From: Lachnospiraceae bacterium
GTDB taxonomy: Bacteria > Bacillota > Clostridia > Lachnospirales > Lachnospiraceae
NCBI GenBank assembly: GCA_017442585.1
Contig: JAFRZM010000019.1
Span: 1 to 46,576, forward strand
Reading direction: 5' to 3'
Length of the DNA stretch: 46,576 nt
In this document: positions 32,269 through 41,220 of the stretch, in pieces
Layout of the letters: each line of letters starts with the position of its first letter
Position numbering within the stretch: position 1 is the first letter of the stretch
Translations under genes and position numbers: made by a program
The notes under the pieces: generated by a model
The model's input: the letters and a program-made list of their open reading frames with translations, nothing else
What the model was told of the DNA's origin: nothing
The model's database searches: none

Positions 32269-33393
32269 ATGAAGATGAAGAAAGCATTGGCTCTTATTTT
32301 GAGCATGGCGCTTTTATCAAGTTGCCTTACTGCGTGTGATAAGAGCGCGCCTAAAGAGAATAGCACAAAGAAAGCGCCCGCGTACTCATTGAATGAGGAA
32401 TATAGCCTGGATTCGATGGTTACGGTAAAAGGCGAGACTGTATCGTTGGAAGAAGAGGCAGAAGCCTATACAACAGATAAGGAAAAAGGATATGCCTTCC
32501 GTGTACCTCAAAGCTGGCACGAAATTGACGGACTTAATCCTGTGGATGTGGATGAGTATTCTATAGAAATAGATTACATTCCGGTTGCAGGAATGAATAA
32601 ATATTACGAGGCAATGGATGACGAAGGAAACGTTGATGATGCAATCATTGCGGAAGTTCTCGGAATGTCTGTCCCGATGCTTGGAATATATAGGTATGAT
32701 GATGAAGCTGCCGATAAGGACAAGCTTAATTCATCATTTGAAGCATTTAAAGAGATGTTCGCCAATGTGGAAGAACTTGGTTCTGTCGAGAATAGCACAT
32801 TTTACTTCCTTTATAACGACAAAATCGATAGAACTGATATGGACGAACAGGATAACGAATGGCTTGATAGTATCATCGCGGATTATAACGCCGTTCGTGA
32901 TTCCCTGTGTCTCTTCCCGCCGATAACACCTAAGGAGGAGTTTAAGGCAGACTTAAGCTCTTTTACCTGCGAAGATCTTGACGGTAATGCGATAGACGAA
33001 ACATTTTTTAGTAATTATGATGTTACAATGATAAATTGCTGGACCACATGGTGCGGCTATTGTATCGAAGAAATGCCTGAAATCGGTAGATTAAAAGATA
33101 TACTGCCGGATAACTATAATGTCGTAACCATTTGCTTCGATGCCGATACACAGGGAGATCTTGCGAAAGAGTTACTTGAGCAGGCCGGAGCAAGAAATGT
33201 TACAACATTTGTTGTAAACGATATCTTAGAGGAAATTGTTGGTTCACAGCTTATCGGTTTCCCGACGACGTTTTTCGTAGATAAGAATGGTCACGTAATA
33301 GGTTCGCTTGAAATTGGCGCACCGACAAGTGACGGTTCGCTGGCAGAAGCATACCTTGAACTTATAAAGAAGGCTGCTTCAGAGATAGAATAA
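32269..33393 (+). CDS. TlpA-like thiol-disulfide lipoprotein
   Basis: 374 residues from MKMKKALALIL, which has GGGGGTG just upstream; the longer frame from 32251 was not used. Lipobox LTAC (Cys23) anchors it outside the membrane. The N-terminal half is unknown (residues 30-230). The C-terminal part is a thioredoxin fold with WCGYC (C262, C265) and IGFPTTFFVDKNG carrying the cis-proline. It would act on thiols or disulfides outside the cell. It is followed by a small CXXC protein and a membrane polyferredoxin, which suggests an electron-transfer relay. Confidence 0.85.
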   Translation: MKMKKALALILSMALLSSCLTACDKSAPKENSTKKAPAYSLNEEYSLDSMVTVKGETVSLEEEAEAYTTDKEKGYAFRVPQSWHEIDGLNPVDVDEYSIEIDYIPVAGMNKYYEAMDDEGNVDDAIIAEVLGMSVPMLGIYRYDDEAADKDKLNSSFEAFKEMFANVEELGSVENSTFYFLYNDKIDRTDMDEQDNEWLDSIIADYNAVRDSLCLFPPITPKEEFKADLSSFTCEDLDGNAIDETFFSNYDVTMINCWTTWCGYCIEEMPEIGRLKDILPDNYNVVTICFDADTQGDLAKELLEQAGARNVTTFVVNDILEEIVGSQLIGFPTTFFVDKNGHVIGSLEIGAPTSDGSLAEAYLELIKKAASEIE

Positions 33394-33405
33394 TAAAGGT
33401 AATAT

Positions 33406-33570
33406 ATGGGCGTTATAAGTGCTTTAAAGACAAAATATATATGGCCTGTGCGTATCGCGGTTCTTGTGGCCGCCGTAATCCTTATATTTATTGGGGTTAT
33501 GAATGGTGACGCTAAAGAAGTTATGCAAAAGGCAGTTAATATCTGCCTTCAGTGCATAGGAATAGGATAA
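33406..33570 (+). CDS. CD1871A-type small CXXC membrane protein
   Basis: 54 residues. One membrane segment (IAVLVAAVILIFIGVM) and the C-terminal NICLQCIGIG with C47 and C50. This matches the CD1871A family of CXXC proteins, which stand beside TlpA-like and 4Fe-4S proteins in Clostridia. It has AAAGGT upstream, lies 12 nt after the TlpA gene and 5 nt before the polyferredoxin gene, so the three are translated from one message. Probably carries electrons or a thiol pair between them. It is short enough to be missed by default gene finders. Confidence 0.75.
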   Translation: MGVISALKTKYIWPVRIAVLVAAVILIFIGVMNGDAKEVMQKAVNICLQCIGIG

Positions 33571-33575
33571 AGCGT

Positions 33576-34418
33576 ATGAAATTAAAGAATGAAACCAAAC
33601 GTAATTTCATACAGTTCCTTTTTACCTGCCTATTTAATGGATATGCGGTGGGATTTGCCAAAGGTGCAATCTTTAAAGGCGTGACCAAAGGTATATGCGT
33701 TCCGGTGCTTAATTGCTATTCGTGTCCGGGAGCACTTGGCGCTTGTCCTATAGGTTCGATGCAGACACTCCTTGCAAAAAGGGGAGGACGTTTAAGCGTA
33801 TACGTTCTTGGAATGGTAATGCTTTTCGGCGTAATCCTGGGACGTGTGGTTTGCGGGTTTATGTGCCCGTTCGGACTTTTACAGGATTTATTATACAAGA
33901 TCCCGTGTTTTAAATACACAAAGCACGGTAAGGCAGATAAAGTATTGCGTAGTCTTAAATACGTGGTGCTGTTCCTTCTTGTAATAATCCTTCCGGCATT
34001 TGTAAGAAACAAATACGGGATGGGTGAGACCTTCTTTTGTAAATACCTTTGCCCTGCGGGAACTATAGGCGCAGGTCTTCCGTTATTACTAAAGGTGGAA
34101 GCATTACGAACTACAGTGGGAACGCTTTTCTATTATAAATTGAGTATTGCGATAGTGATAGTTTTATTATCAGTCGTGATCTACAGACCGTTTTGTAAGT
34201 ACTTATGCCCACTCGGCGCGATTTACGGCGGATTCAATAACGTAGCATTTGTAAGACTTAAAGTAAATGAGGACAAATGCGTATCCTGTAAAGCCTGCGA
34301 AAGCGCATGTGATATGGGAGTAGATATATTAACAAACATTAATTCCACAGAGTGTATTCGCTGCGGAAAATGTATAGATACGTGTAAGCAAGGCGCAATT
34401 ACACGCACATTTAAATAA
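33576..34418 (+). CDS. Membrane polyferredoxin (NapH/CcoG-like 4Fe-4S protein)
   Basis: 280 residues from MKLKNETKRNFIQ; the ATG lies 5 nt after the CXXC gene stop. Membrane segments alternate with cysteine motifs: NCYSCPGALGACP, VVCGFMCPFG, FCKYLCPAG, and FCKYLCPLG. Two soluble 4Fe-4S motifs close the protein: CVSCKACESACDMG and CIRCGKCIDTCKQG. Such proteins move electrons between the cytoplasm and membrane partners. With TlpA and CD1871A, a reductive pathway to extracytoplasmic thiols is likely. A weak hairpin follows, 100 nt before the TM1266 gene. Confidence 0.85.
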   Translation: MKLKNETKRNFIQFLFTCLFNGYAVGFAKGAIFKGVTKGICVPVLNCYSCPGALGACPIGSMQTLLAKRGGRLSVYVLGMVMLFGVILGRVVCGFMCPFGLLQDLLYKIPCFKYTKHGKADKVLRSLKYVVLFLLVIILPAFVRNKYGMGETFFCKYLCPAGTIGAGLPLLLKVEALRTTVGTLFYYKLSIAIVIVLLSVVIYRPFCKYLCPLGAIYGGFNNVAFVRLKVNEDKCVSCKACESACDMGVDILTNINSTECIRCGKCIDTCKQGAITRTFK

Positions 34419-34427
34419 GAATTCTGG

Positions 34428-34449
34428 GCGGACTTAAACCGTCCGCTTT
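34428..34449 (+). terminator. Possible weak terminator
   Basis: GCGGAC and GTCCGC with a 7-nt loop and TTTG after it. Short stem and short T tract; read-through into the TM1266/nitrogenase-like cluster is likely. Confidence 0.4.
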
Positions 34450-34517
34450 GAAAAACTAAATATATATGGTAACAATTGTGATTTCAATCTGATTATTTAA
34501 TTCGAAAGGAAAAACTT

Positions 34518-34793
34518 ATGGAAACCAGAGTAGCAAGCATTTCGATCATAGTCGAAAACCCGGACTCCGTGGAAAACTTAAATAAGATCTTACACGAAGG
34601 CGGAAAGTACATCATTGGTCGAATGGGAATCCCATATAGGGAAAAGAACGTCAGTATCATTTCTGTGGCAATCGATGCGCCGCAGGATGTCATTAATTCA
34701 ATGTCAGGAAGCATAGGGCGACTTAATGGCGTGCAGTCCAAGGTTATTTACTCAAATGTAATAACCAAAGACGAAACGTGCGATAAGGAGTAA
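34518..34793 (+). CDS. TM1266-type putative regulator
   Basis: 91 residues. ISIIVENPDSVENLNKILHE, IIGRMGIPYREKNVSIIS and VDAPQDVINSMSGSIGRLNG-like sequence match the TM1266 family, named as iron-only hydrogenase system regulators with a NikR/ACT-like fold. No helix-turn-helix is present. Here it stands before a metal-chelate transporter and nitrogenase-like enzyme; no hydrogenase genes are in the window. It may sense a metal, a cofactor or the redox state for these genes. AAAGGAA precedes the ATG. Confidence 0.8.
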   Translation: METRVASISIIVENPDSVENLNKILHEGGKYIIGRMGIPYREKNVSIISVAIDAPQDVINSMSGSIGRLNGVQSKVIYSNVITKDETCDKE

Positions 34794-34832
34794 TTCTTCT
34801 TATCGTTTAGAAAGAAGTACATTAAGGAGACT

Positions 34833-35849
34833 ATGCAGATGACAAGTAATATAACTGTTAAAAGGCGCGTATTTCGTGCCGTAATTCTAATCATTACCCC
34901 GATAATCATATCATTTCTCGCATTGGCGATAGGAAGAATCGAAATTCCTGTCGGCGATGTTTTCAACATACTTATAGGCCGTACGGAAGGAATCGCCAAC
35001 GTATCTGTTATGACGGTTAAAATCTTCCGTCTTCCTCGCATTATCCTGGCGCTCTTGGTGGGTGCGGGACTTTCCGTTGCGGGATGTGCGTTTCAAGGGT
35101 TATTTGCAAACCCATTAGCAACCCCTGATACTCTAGGCGTTGCAAGTGGTGCAAGCTTTGGTGCGGCGTTAGCGATCTTACTTGGTGCGGGACCTGTAAC
35201 AATTCAGGTATGTTCATTTTTAATGGGAATAGCCGCAGTCGTTCTGACCGTACTTTGCGGAAGAACAGGCGGCAGAAACATGACCATGATAATACTTTCC
35301 GGCATCATGATAGGTTCGCTTTTTTCCGCGCTTATATCGTTTGTAAAATTCGTTGCGGATTCGGAGTCACAGCTTCCGGCAATTACCTATTGGCTTATGG
35401 GATCCTTGGCGTCAACCGATTCCAAGTCACTTCTTATCGGTGCACCGCCTATTTTAATCGGAATAATAATACTTTTTATAATACGTTGGAGGATGAACCT
35501 TTTACCTCTTACAGAAGATGAAATCAAGTCGTCCGGTACAAATGTGCTTTTACTTCGTGGCATCACTGTGTTATCCGCCACGATGATAACGGCGTCTGCA
35601 GTATCAATGTGCGGACAGGTCGGTTGGGTAGGTTTGCTCGTGCCACATATGGTTAGAATGCGTGTCGGCGCGAACTTTAAAGATGTAGTGGCATGTTCTA
35701 TTTCAGTCGGTGCGGTATTCCTTGTAATCGTAGATACGGTAGCACGTTCTTTAACCGCTGCAGAAATCCCGATATCGATATTAACCGCGATAATCGGTGC
35801 GCCGTTCTTTATATACTTAATGCGCAGAAGAGGAGGTTTTGTGGGATGA
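34833..35849 (+). CDS. FecCD/BtuC-type permease for a metal chelate
   Basis: 338 residues with about nine or ten membrane segments. LPRIILALLVGAGLSVAGCAFQGLFANPLATPDTLGV is split here as LVGAGLSVAGCAFQG and NPLATPDTLGV, the family signature. GWVGLLVPHMVRM and GAVFLVIVDTVARSL are further family parts. Such permeases import siderophores, haem or cobalamin. It overlaps the next ATPase gene by 4 bp and the substrate-binding protein is at 40023. AAGGAG lies upstream. Confidence 0.92.
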   Translation: MQMTSNITVKRRVFRAVILIITPIIISFLALAIGRIEIPVGDVFNILIGRTEGIANVSVMTVKIFRLPRIILALLVGAGLSVAGCAFQGLFANPLATPDTLGVASGASFGAALAILLGAGPVTIQVCSFLMGIAAVVLTVLCGRTGGRNMTMIILSGIMIGSLFSALISFVKFVADSESQLPAITYWLMGSLASTDSKSLLIGAPPILIGIIILFIIRWRMNLLPLTEDEIKSSGTNVLLLRGITVLSATMITASAVSMCGQVGWVGLLVPHMVRMRVGANFKDVVACSISVGAVFLVIVDTVARSLTAAEIPISILTAIIGAPFFIYLMRRRGGFVG

Positions 35850-36634
35850 TTTTAAAAGCAGAAAACTTAACCTTCGCATATAAGGGTGGAAACAATGTAT
35901 TTGAGGACGTAAGTTTAACTGTTGAAAACGGTGATGTACTCGCAATCTTAGGTCCTAACGGAGCAGGTAAAACCACTCTTTTAAAAAGTATCTTGGGAAT
36001 CTTACCGGTAAAGAGCGGTAGCGTTACGTTAGATAACGTGGATGTAAGAAAGATACCTGAGAAGGAACTTTTTAAGAGAATATCATATGTTCCGCAGGCT
36101 AAAAACACAACAGCAAGTTATTCGGTACTTGATACGGTTTTAATCGGTCTTGCAGCAGAGCTTTCCGTATTTAAAGCACCGGGCGAAAAAGAAATTGCCC
36201 GTGCCAAGGAAGTCCTGGACGAATTAAATATAGGGCATTTAATAGATAAGCGTTGCAACAGGATTTCGGGCGGCGAGCTTCAGATGGTATTAATTGCAAG
36301 GGCTTTAATCTCAGATCCTGAGATTTTAATCTTGGACGAGCCTGAATCAAACCTTGATTTTAAGAACCAGCTTATTGTACTTGATACATTAACGAGGCTT
36401 TCAAAACGAGGCATTGCATGTATATTTAATACGCATTATCCGTCACATGCTTTGCAGCGTGCGAATAAGGCAGCGATACTTTCAAATCATCATGTCCTTT
36501 TCGGAGAGACGGAAAAGACCGTTACGGAAGAACGAATCGAAGAAGCCTTTGGCGTAAAGGCCGTAGTTGATGAATTGGAATTTGAAGATAAAAAAATAAA
36601 ATCGGTTATTCCGATAGAGTTGATAAACAGATAG
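35846..36634 (+). CDS. ABC ATPase for metal-chelate uptake
   Basis: 262 residues from MILKAENLTFAYKGG, with AGGAGG upstream; the longer frame from 35693 lies inside the permease gene. Walker A GPNGAGKTT, Q-loop YVPQAKN, signature ISGGELQM, Walker B LILDEPESNLD and H-loop NTHYPSHA. It energises the FecCD permease with which it overlaps by ATGA. Together with the binding protein downstream this is a complete importer wrapped around the three nitrogenase-like genes. Confidence 0.92.
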   Translation: MILKAENLTFAYKGGNNVFEDVSLTVENGDVLAILGPNGAGKTTLLKSILGILPVKSGSVTLDNVDVRKIPEKELFKRISYVPQAKNTTASYSVLDTVLIGLAAELSVFKAPGEKEIARAKEVLDELNIGHLIDKRCNRISGGELQMVLIARALISDPEILILDEPESNLDFKNQLIVLDTLTRLSKRGIACIFNTHYPSHALQRANKAAILSNHHVLFGETEKTVTEERIEEAFGVKAVVDELEFEDKKIKSVIPIELINR

Positions 36635-36709
36635 AAGTAAGAAGTAGAGTGACGTCCGTGAGAGTTTTACTTATGCGGTGCGAATGAATGAGTAAAAAGA
36701 GGTGCGACT

Positions 36710-37450
36710 ATGATTAAGATAGCAGTATACGGAAAAGGCGGAATAGGAAAGTCGACGACAGTTTCTAATGTCGCAGCAGCCTTATCAAAGCAGGGACTTA
36801 AAGTTATGCAGATAGGATGCGACCCGAAAGCTGATTCGACTATCACTTTAAGAGCAGGCAAAGAGTTAAAGACAGTTCTTGATTTAGAACGCGCAGGCGC
36901 TCCTTACACCTTGGATGATATGGTGCTTGAAGGCTTTAATGGTGTCATTTGCGTAGAGGCGGGTGGTCCGACACCGGGACTTGGATGCGCGGGACGAGGC
37001 ATCATCGCTGCGTTAGAAAAGCTCGAGGAAAAAAGGGCTTACGAGAAGTTTAAGCCTGACGTTATTTTATATGATGTCTTGGGAGATGTTGTATGTGGCG
37101 GCTTCTCGATGCCGATGAGAGCAGGCTACGCCGATAAGGTATATATCGTAACGTCCGGTGAAAATATGGCGGTATATGCTGCAGCAAATATAGCTATGGC
37201 AGTAGAGAATTTCAAAGACAGAGGTTACGCGAGCCTCGGCGGCATCATACTTAATAAGAGAGATGTCGAAGAAGAAGAGTCAAGAGTAGAGACCTTAGCT
37301 AAAGACTTTAAGACAGAGATTACAGGAATCTTACCACATTCAGAATATGTACCGAAAGCGGAAAAGATGGGTAAGACAGTAATTGAGGCATTCCCGGAGT
37401 CAAGTATGGCGAAAGCGTATGCGGAGCTTGCAAAGGCTCTTATAAAGTAG
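36710..37450 (+). CDS. NifH-like Fe protein (nitrogenase-like reductase, ATPase component)
   Basis: 246 residues, slightly shorter than NifH (about 270-290). Walker [10 protein letters not shown] at residues 8-16, CDPKADST, the bridging 4Fe-4S ligands C93 in GLGCAGRGI and C129 in [13 protein letters not shown], and R96 at the place of the NifH ADP-ribosylated arginine. As a homodimer it would pass electrons with ATP hydrolysis to the two partner proteins encoded next. The same fold serves nitrogenase, chlorophyllide reductase, CfbC in F430 synthesis and methylthio-alkane reductase. AGAGGTG precedes the ATG. Confidence 0.9.
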   Translation: MIKIAVYGKGGIGKSTTVSNVAAALSKQGLKVMQIGCDPKADSTITLRAGKELKTVLDLERAGAPYTLDDMVLEGFNGVICVEAGGPTPGLGCAGRGIIAALEKLEEKRAYEKFKPDVILYDVLGDVVCGGFSMPMRAGYADKVYIVTSGENMAVYAAANIAMAVENFKDRGYASLGGIILNKRDVEEEESRVETLAKDFKTEITGILPHSEYVPKAEKMGKTVIEAFPESSMAKAYAELAKALIK

Positions 37451-37460
37451 GAGGAAATAT

Positions 37461-38816
37461 ATGCTTAAAAAAATAGGCGATGTATTTGATGATAAGAATC
37501 TTGATAAAGCATATGTAAGAATAAAAGACAGCAGTTTCCCGACACCTTTCCCGGGAGGAGTAGAATTTAGCGCTCCTGTCCGCGGTGTTTGGAATATCGT
37601 GCATGTAGGAATGCTTATGCCTGAAGCACACGAAGTATTTGTCTGCGGTGGATGTTGCTTACGTGGTGTAGTATTAACTGCGGCCGAGATGAATGCGACG
37701 GACAGATTTTCAACCGTTACCGTAGAAGAGAAGAATCTCTTTGACGGTACATTGGAAGACCTGATAGTAGACGGTGTAACGGATTGCATCGCTAAGCTTC
37801 CGGACAAGCCTAAGGTAATACAGGTATACACAAACTGTATCCATCATTTTGCGGGAATAGATTTTGACAATGTATACGAGCGTTTGGAAAAGAAGAATCC
37901 TGACAGAAAGTTTATGCGTTGCTTCATGAATCCGATAATGAGAAAATCGGGACTTGCGCCGGATCCGTTAATGAGAAAGCAACTCTTTTCCCTACTTGAA
38001 AAGCCAACGGAAAAGGACGGGAAGTTATTTGCGGTAATCGGAAACGATTATCCGATAAATAAGGACTCGGAGCTACGAGAGATAGTAAACGCTGCGGGAT
38101 ATAAGTATATCGAGATACAGGATTGCAATACTTATGAAGAATATCAGGAAATAGCAAAGGCGAGTACGTTTCTTACAACATATCTTCCGGCAGTGCCTGC
38201 AGGTGAATCTTGTGCGATGCGTTTGGGCGGAAAGCATATCTATAAGCCGATAGCTTTTGACTACGATGAAATTAGAGAAACATTGGATGCAATCGCAGAT
38301 GAGATATGCGCACCGCATATAGATCACGAAAGCAAGATTGCGGAGTGCGAGAAGTTACTTTCGGATGCGAAAGATATAATCAAAGAAATGCCTATTGCAA
38401 TTGATTATACATTTGCGCCTCGACCGCTTTCACTTGCTTACCTTTTGCTTACGCATGGATTTAAAGTAGAATGTGTCTTTGCGGACAGCTTTTCAAAGGA
38501 AGAAGAGAAAGCATACGATGCATTATGTGAGGAATATCCGGATCTTTTAATCTATGCGACATCGCGTTATGAGATGCGCTATGTAAGAGAAAACGATAAG
38601 GATAAATACCTGGCGCTCGGACAAAAGGCAGCGTATTTCATGAATACAGATTATTTCGTAAACTTCGTAATCGGAAGCGGACACTTTGGATATGAGATAA
38701 TCCGGGCACTGTCGGTTGAAATGATAGATGCATATAAGAATAAAAAGAACGCGGATGAGATAATTTCCGTTAAGGGATGGGGGTGCGAAGAAGAATGCAG
38801 CAGACTTCAAGTGTAA
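37461..38816 (+). CDS. Nitrogenase component 1-like protein, first subunit
   Basis: 451 residues. It belongs to the NifD/NifK/BchN/CfbD superfamily by context and cysteine pattern: VFVCGGCCLRGVVLTAAEM (C62, C65, C66) and YTNCIHHFAGIDFD (C126) match two of three cluster-cysteine sites; at the first site the sequence is FSAPVRGVW without a cysteine. It follows the NifH-like gene by 10 nt with AGGAGG upstream and overlaps the next subunit gene. It is too divergent to call NifD. Likely forms a heterotetramer with the next protein and holds a 4Fe-4S or larger cluster, with substrate unknown. Confidence 0.8.
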   Translation: MLKKIGDVFDDKNLDKAYVRIKDSSFPTPFPGGVEFSAPVRGVWNIVHVGMLMPEAHEVFVCGGCCLRGVVLTAAEMNATDRFSTVTVEEKNLFDGTLEDLIVDGVTDCIAKLPDKPKVIQVYTNCIHHFAGIDFDNVYERLEKKNPDRKFMRCFMNPIMRKSGLAPDPLMRKQLFSLLEKPTEKDGKLFAVIGNDYPINKDSELREIVNAAGYKYIEIQDCNTYEEYQEIAKASTFLTTYLPAVPAGESCAMRLGGKHIYKPIAFDYDEIRETLDAIADEICAPHIDHESKIAECEKLLSDAKDIIKEMPIAIDYTFAPRPLSLAYLLLTHGFKVECVFADSFSKEEEKAYDALCEEYPDLLIYATSRYEMRYVRENDKDKYLALGQKAAYFMNTDYFVNFVIGSGHFGYEIIRALSVEMIDAYKNKKNADEIISVKGWGCEEECSRLQV

Positions 38817-39949
38817 TATCAACATATTCTGCGGATACTTTCGGCGTATGCTCCATGCTTTACGAGCTTGGCGGCATGGTAGTTATGCACGACGCATCGG
38901 GTTGTAACTCGACATATTCGACGCACGATGAACCACGCTGGAATAAAATAAGAAGTAACATCTTCGTATCTGCCGTAACCCAGATGGAAGCTTTAATGGG
39001 AGATGAGGAAAAATTTATAACCGATGTGATTGCGGCAGCGAAAGACTTAAACCCTAAGTTTATCGCAATCTGCGGCACACCGATCCCTACTATGGTAGGT
39101 TTTGACTTTGAAGCGGTTGCGCGAGTTATAGAAGCGCGTACCAGCATCCCTTCTATCGGAGTTGCGTCAACCGGTATGAAATCATACGTAGACGGCGCAA
39201 GTAAGGCGCTTTTGAAAATCGTTAAGCGTATAGTCTCTGCAAGAAACGTAAGCAGAGAGACATTGGAAAAGTCAGCATCTAAAGAAAGCGATGCGGCAAA
39301 ACGAGTATCCGTCCTTGGCGTAACACCTTTAGACTTTTCGATTAACGGACAGGATAAGAGTATAACTTCGTTTCTTGAAAGTAAGGGATACGATGTACTC
39401 GGCAATTTCTGTATGGATGTAGAGTTATCGGATATCGGCAATATCACTTCTTCTGATGAGACGCTTGTGGTGTCTGCCATCGGATATGAAGCTGCGAAAT
39501 TTTTAAAAGAGGAATATGATATTCCTTACGAAATCGGTCTTCCGATAAACGGAGTATTGCATAAGAAGATAACGAATGATATCACATCCGATAAAAGAAT
39601 CGCCATACTCGGAGAAGGCGTGACTTCGTATTCTATCGCATTAAGTATTATAAATACTCTCGGGGTAAAAACAGTCCCGATAGTTACTGTGGATATAGCA
39701 AAAGACCTTCTTGACAGGATGAATACGGTTACGGAAACGAAGCACTTAATCTACGAAGATGATATTAAAGAAGAACTTAAAAACTACGATATCGTAATCG
39801 CAGATCCGTTATTCCGTCCGATTGTGGGAAAAGATAAAGCTTTTATCAATCTTCCGACGGAATGTTTCTCGGGAAGAATTTACAGGAAAGATATTCCTGA
39901 TATAGTCGCTACATCTTTCATAGAAGATGCGGTGAAAAAGTATTTATAA
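38795..39949 (+). CDS. Nitrogenase component 1-like protein, second subunit
   Basis: 384 residues from MQQTSSVISTYSAD. The start at 38795 was preferred because GGGGGTG lies 8 nt upstream; a start at 38777 adds six residues. All three cluster-type cysteines are in place: C19 in FGVCSMLYELGG, C37 in DASGCNSTYS (like GSQGC in NifK) and C93 in AICGTPIPTMVGFDFEAV (like the TTC...IGDD site). It overlaps the first subunit gene by 22 bp. At 384 residues it is much shorter than NifK. Shared cluster between the two subunits is inferred by homology. Confidence 0.8.
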   Translation: MQQTSSVISTYSADTFGVCSMLYELGGMVVMHDASGCNSTYSTHDEPRWNKIRSNIFVSAVTQMEALMGDEEKFITDVIAAAKDLNPKFIAICGTPIPTMVGFDFEAVARVIEARTSIPSIGVASTGMKSYVDGASKALLKIVKRIVSARNVSRETLEKSASKESDAAKRVSVLGVTPLDFSINGQDKSITSFLESKGYDVLGNFCMDVELSDIGNITSSDETLVVSAIGYEAAKFLKEEYDIPYEIGLPINGVLHKKITNDITSDKRIAILGEGVTSYSIALSIINTLGVKTVPIVTVDIAKDLLDRMNTVTETKHLIYEDDIKEELKNYDIVIADPLFRPIVGKDKAFINLPTECFSGRIYRKDIPDIVATSFIEDAVKKYL

Positions 39950-40022
39950 GTTCATAAGGCAGAATCGCGTTAATGCGCTTTTGCCTCAATGATAGATTTA
40001 ATATATAAAGGAGAATTTCAAA

Positions 40023-41201
40023 ATGAAAGCAAGAAAAATCTTAAGCTTGATGCTCGTTTTATGCATGGTACTTTCACTTACCTGTGCATGTGCAAAGAGC
40101 GAAACAACAAACACTAACGGAACAAATTCAAACACTGGTGACAACGCTGATAACGGCGACGCCGATACAGCAAAGACACATATTGTAACAGATCACCTTG
40201 GTGAAGAGGTAGAAGTACCTTATGAAATCAATCGTATCGTTGTATGCGGACTTTGGCCTATGCCATCCGTTATTACGGTATTCTTTGATTCTGCAGATAA
40301 GATTGTCGGAATTCCTGAAAGCTCTATGACGGCAGCAGCCAACGGTTTACTCGGAGAGCTTTATCCTGAGATTTTAAACGCATCTACAGAGTACGCTAAG
40401 GGTAACGATATCAACATGGAAGAGTTACTTAAGCTTAATCCTGACCTTGTAATCTATAATACGACAACACCTGAATTACATGAAGCATTTAAGAATGCAG
40501 GCATCCCTGCAGTAGCATTTTCCGTAAACAAGTGGAACTATGATGCAATCGAGACATTAAAGCAGTGGATAGCGCTCCTTTCAGAGCTTTTCCCTGAAAA
40601 TGACAAGGTAGATGTTGTAAATAATAAGTCAGAGGAAATCAAAAAGTTCGTAGCAGACAGAGTTGCCGATATTCCGGAAGACGAAAGAAGACAGGCCTTC
40701 TTCTTATTTAACTATAACGACAACGCAGTTATCACATCGGGATGCAGCTTCTTTGGACAGTTCTGGGCTGATGCAATCGGCGCTAAAAACGTTGCGGAAG
40801 AAATTACAACAGATAACTCCGTTCCTGTAAACATGGAGCAGATCTATGCATGGGATCCGGACCTTATCTTTATCACAAACTTTAACACAGCAACGCCTGA
40901 AGACTTATACGACAACAAGCTTGGCGTATTTGATTTCACATCAACCAAGGCTGTAAAGAATAAGCAGGTATTCAAGATGCCGCTTGGTATGTACAGATCT
41001 TTCACACCGGGCGTAGATACACCACTTACACTTCTTTACCTTGCAAAGTGCGCATATCCTGAGAAGTTTGCAGATATCGACATGATCGAGGAAACAATCA
41101 AGTACTACAAAGAAGTATTCGGCGTAGAATTAACCAAAGAGCAGGCAGAGTCAATCTTTGATCCATCAAGTGACGCCGCTGCGGTATATCTTAATAAATA
41201 G
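40023..41201 (+). CDS. Metal-chelate ABC transporter, substrate-binding lipoprotein
   Basis: 392 residues. Signal MKARKILSLMLVLCMVLSL with a lipobox ending at Cys23 (TCAC; Cys21 is a second candidate). A TNTNGTNSNTGDNADNG linker follows. VTDHLGEEVEVPYEINRIVV and LLKLNPDLVIYNTTTP are typical of FhuD/BtuF-like proteins (periplasmic binding fold with one long helix). It would deliver a siderophore, haem or corrinoid to the permease encoded upstream. An AAAGGAG site precedes it and an imperfect stem-loop (39955-39990) lies between it and the nitrogenase-like genes. Confidence 0.88.
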   Translation: MKARKILSLMLVLCMVLSLTCACAKSETTNTNGTNSNTGDNADNGDADTAKTHIVTDHLGEEVEVPYEINRIVVCGLWPMPSVITVFFDSADKIVGIPESSMTAAANGLLGELYPEILNASTEYAKGNDINMEELLKLNPDLVIYNTTTPELHEAFKNAGIPAVAFSVNKWNYDAIETLKQWIALLSELFPENDKVDVVNNKSEEIKKFVADRVADIPEDERRQAFFLFNYNDNAVITSGCSFFGQFWADAIGAKNVAEEITTDNSVPVNMEQIYAWDPDLIFITNFNTATPEDLYDNKLGVFDFTSTKAVKNKQVFKMPLGMYRSFTPGVDTPLTLLYLAKCAYPEKFADIDMIEETIKYYKEVFGVELTKEQAESIFDPSSDAAAVYLNK

Positions 41202-41220
41202 TAATTATTGAAAATAAATA

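Noticed and set aside
34794-34832. Cobalamin or Fe-responsive riboswitch before the FecCD permease
   Set aside because: The gap is only about 40 nt, too short for a cobalamin riboswitch, and no core was seen in the longer gap upstream.
36710-39949. True nitrogen-fixation genes (nifHDK)
   Set aside because: No nifB, nifE, nifN or other cofactor genes; subunits are short and one lacks a conserved cluster cysteine. Called nitrogenase-like only.
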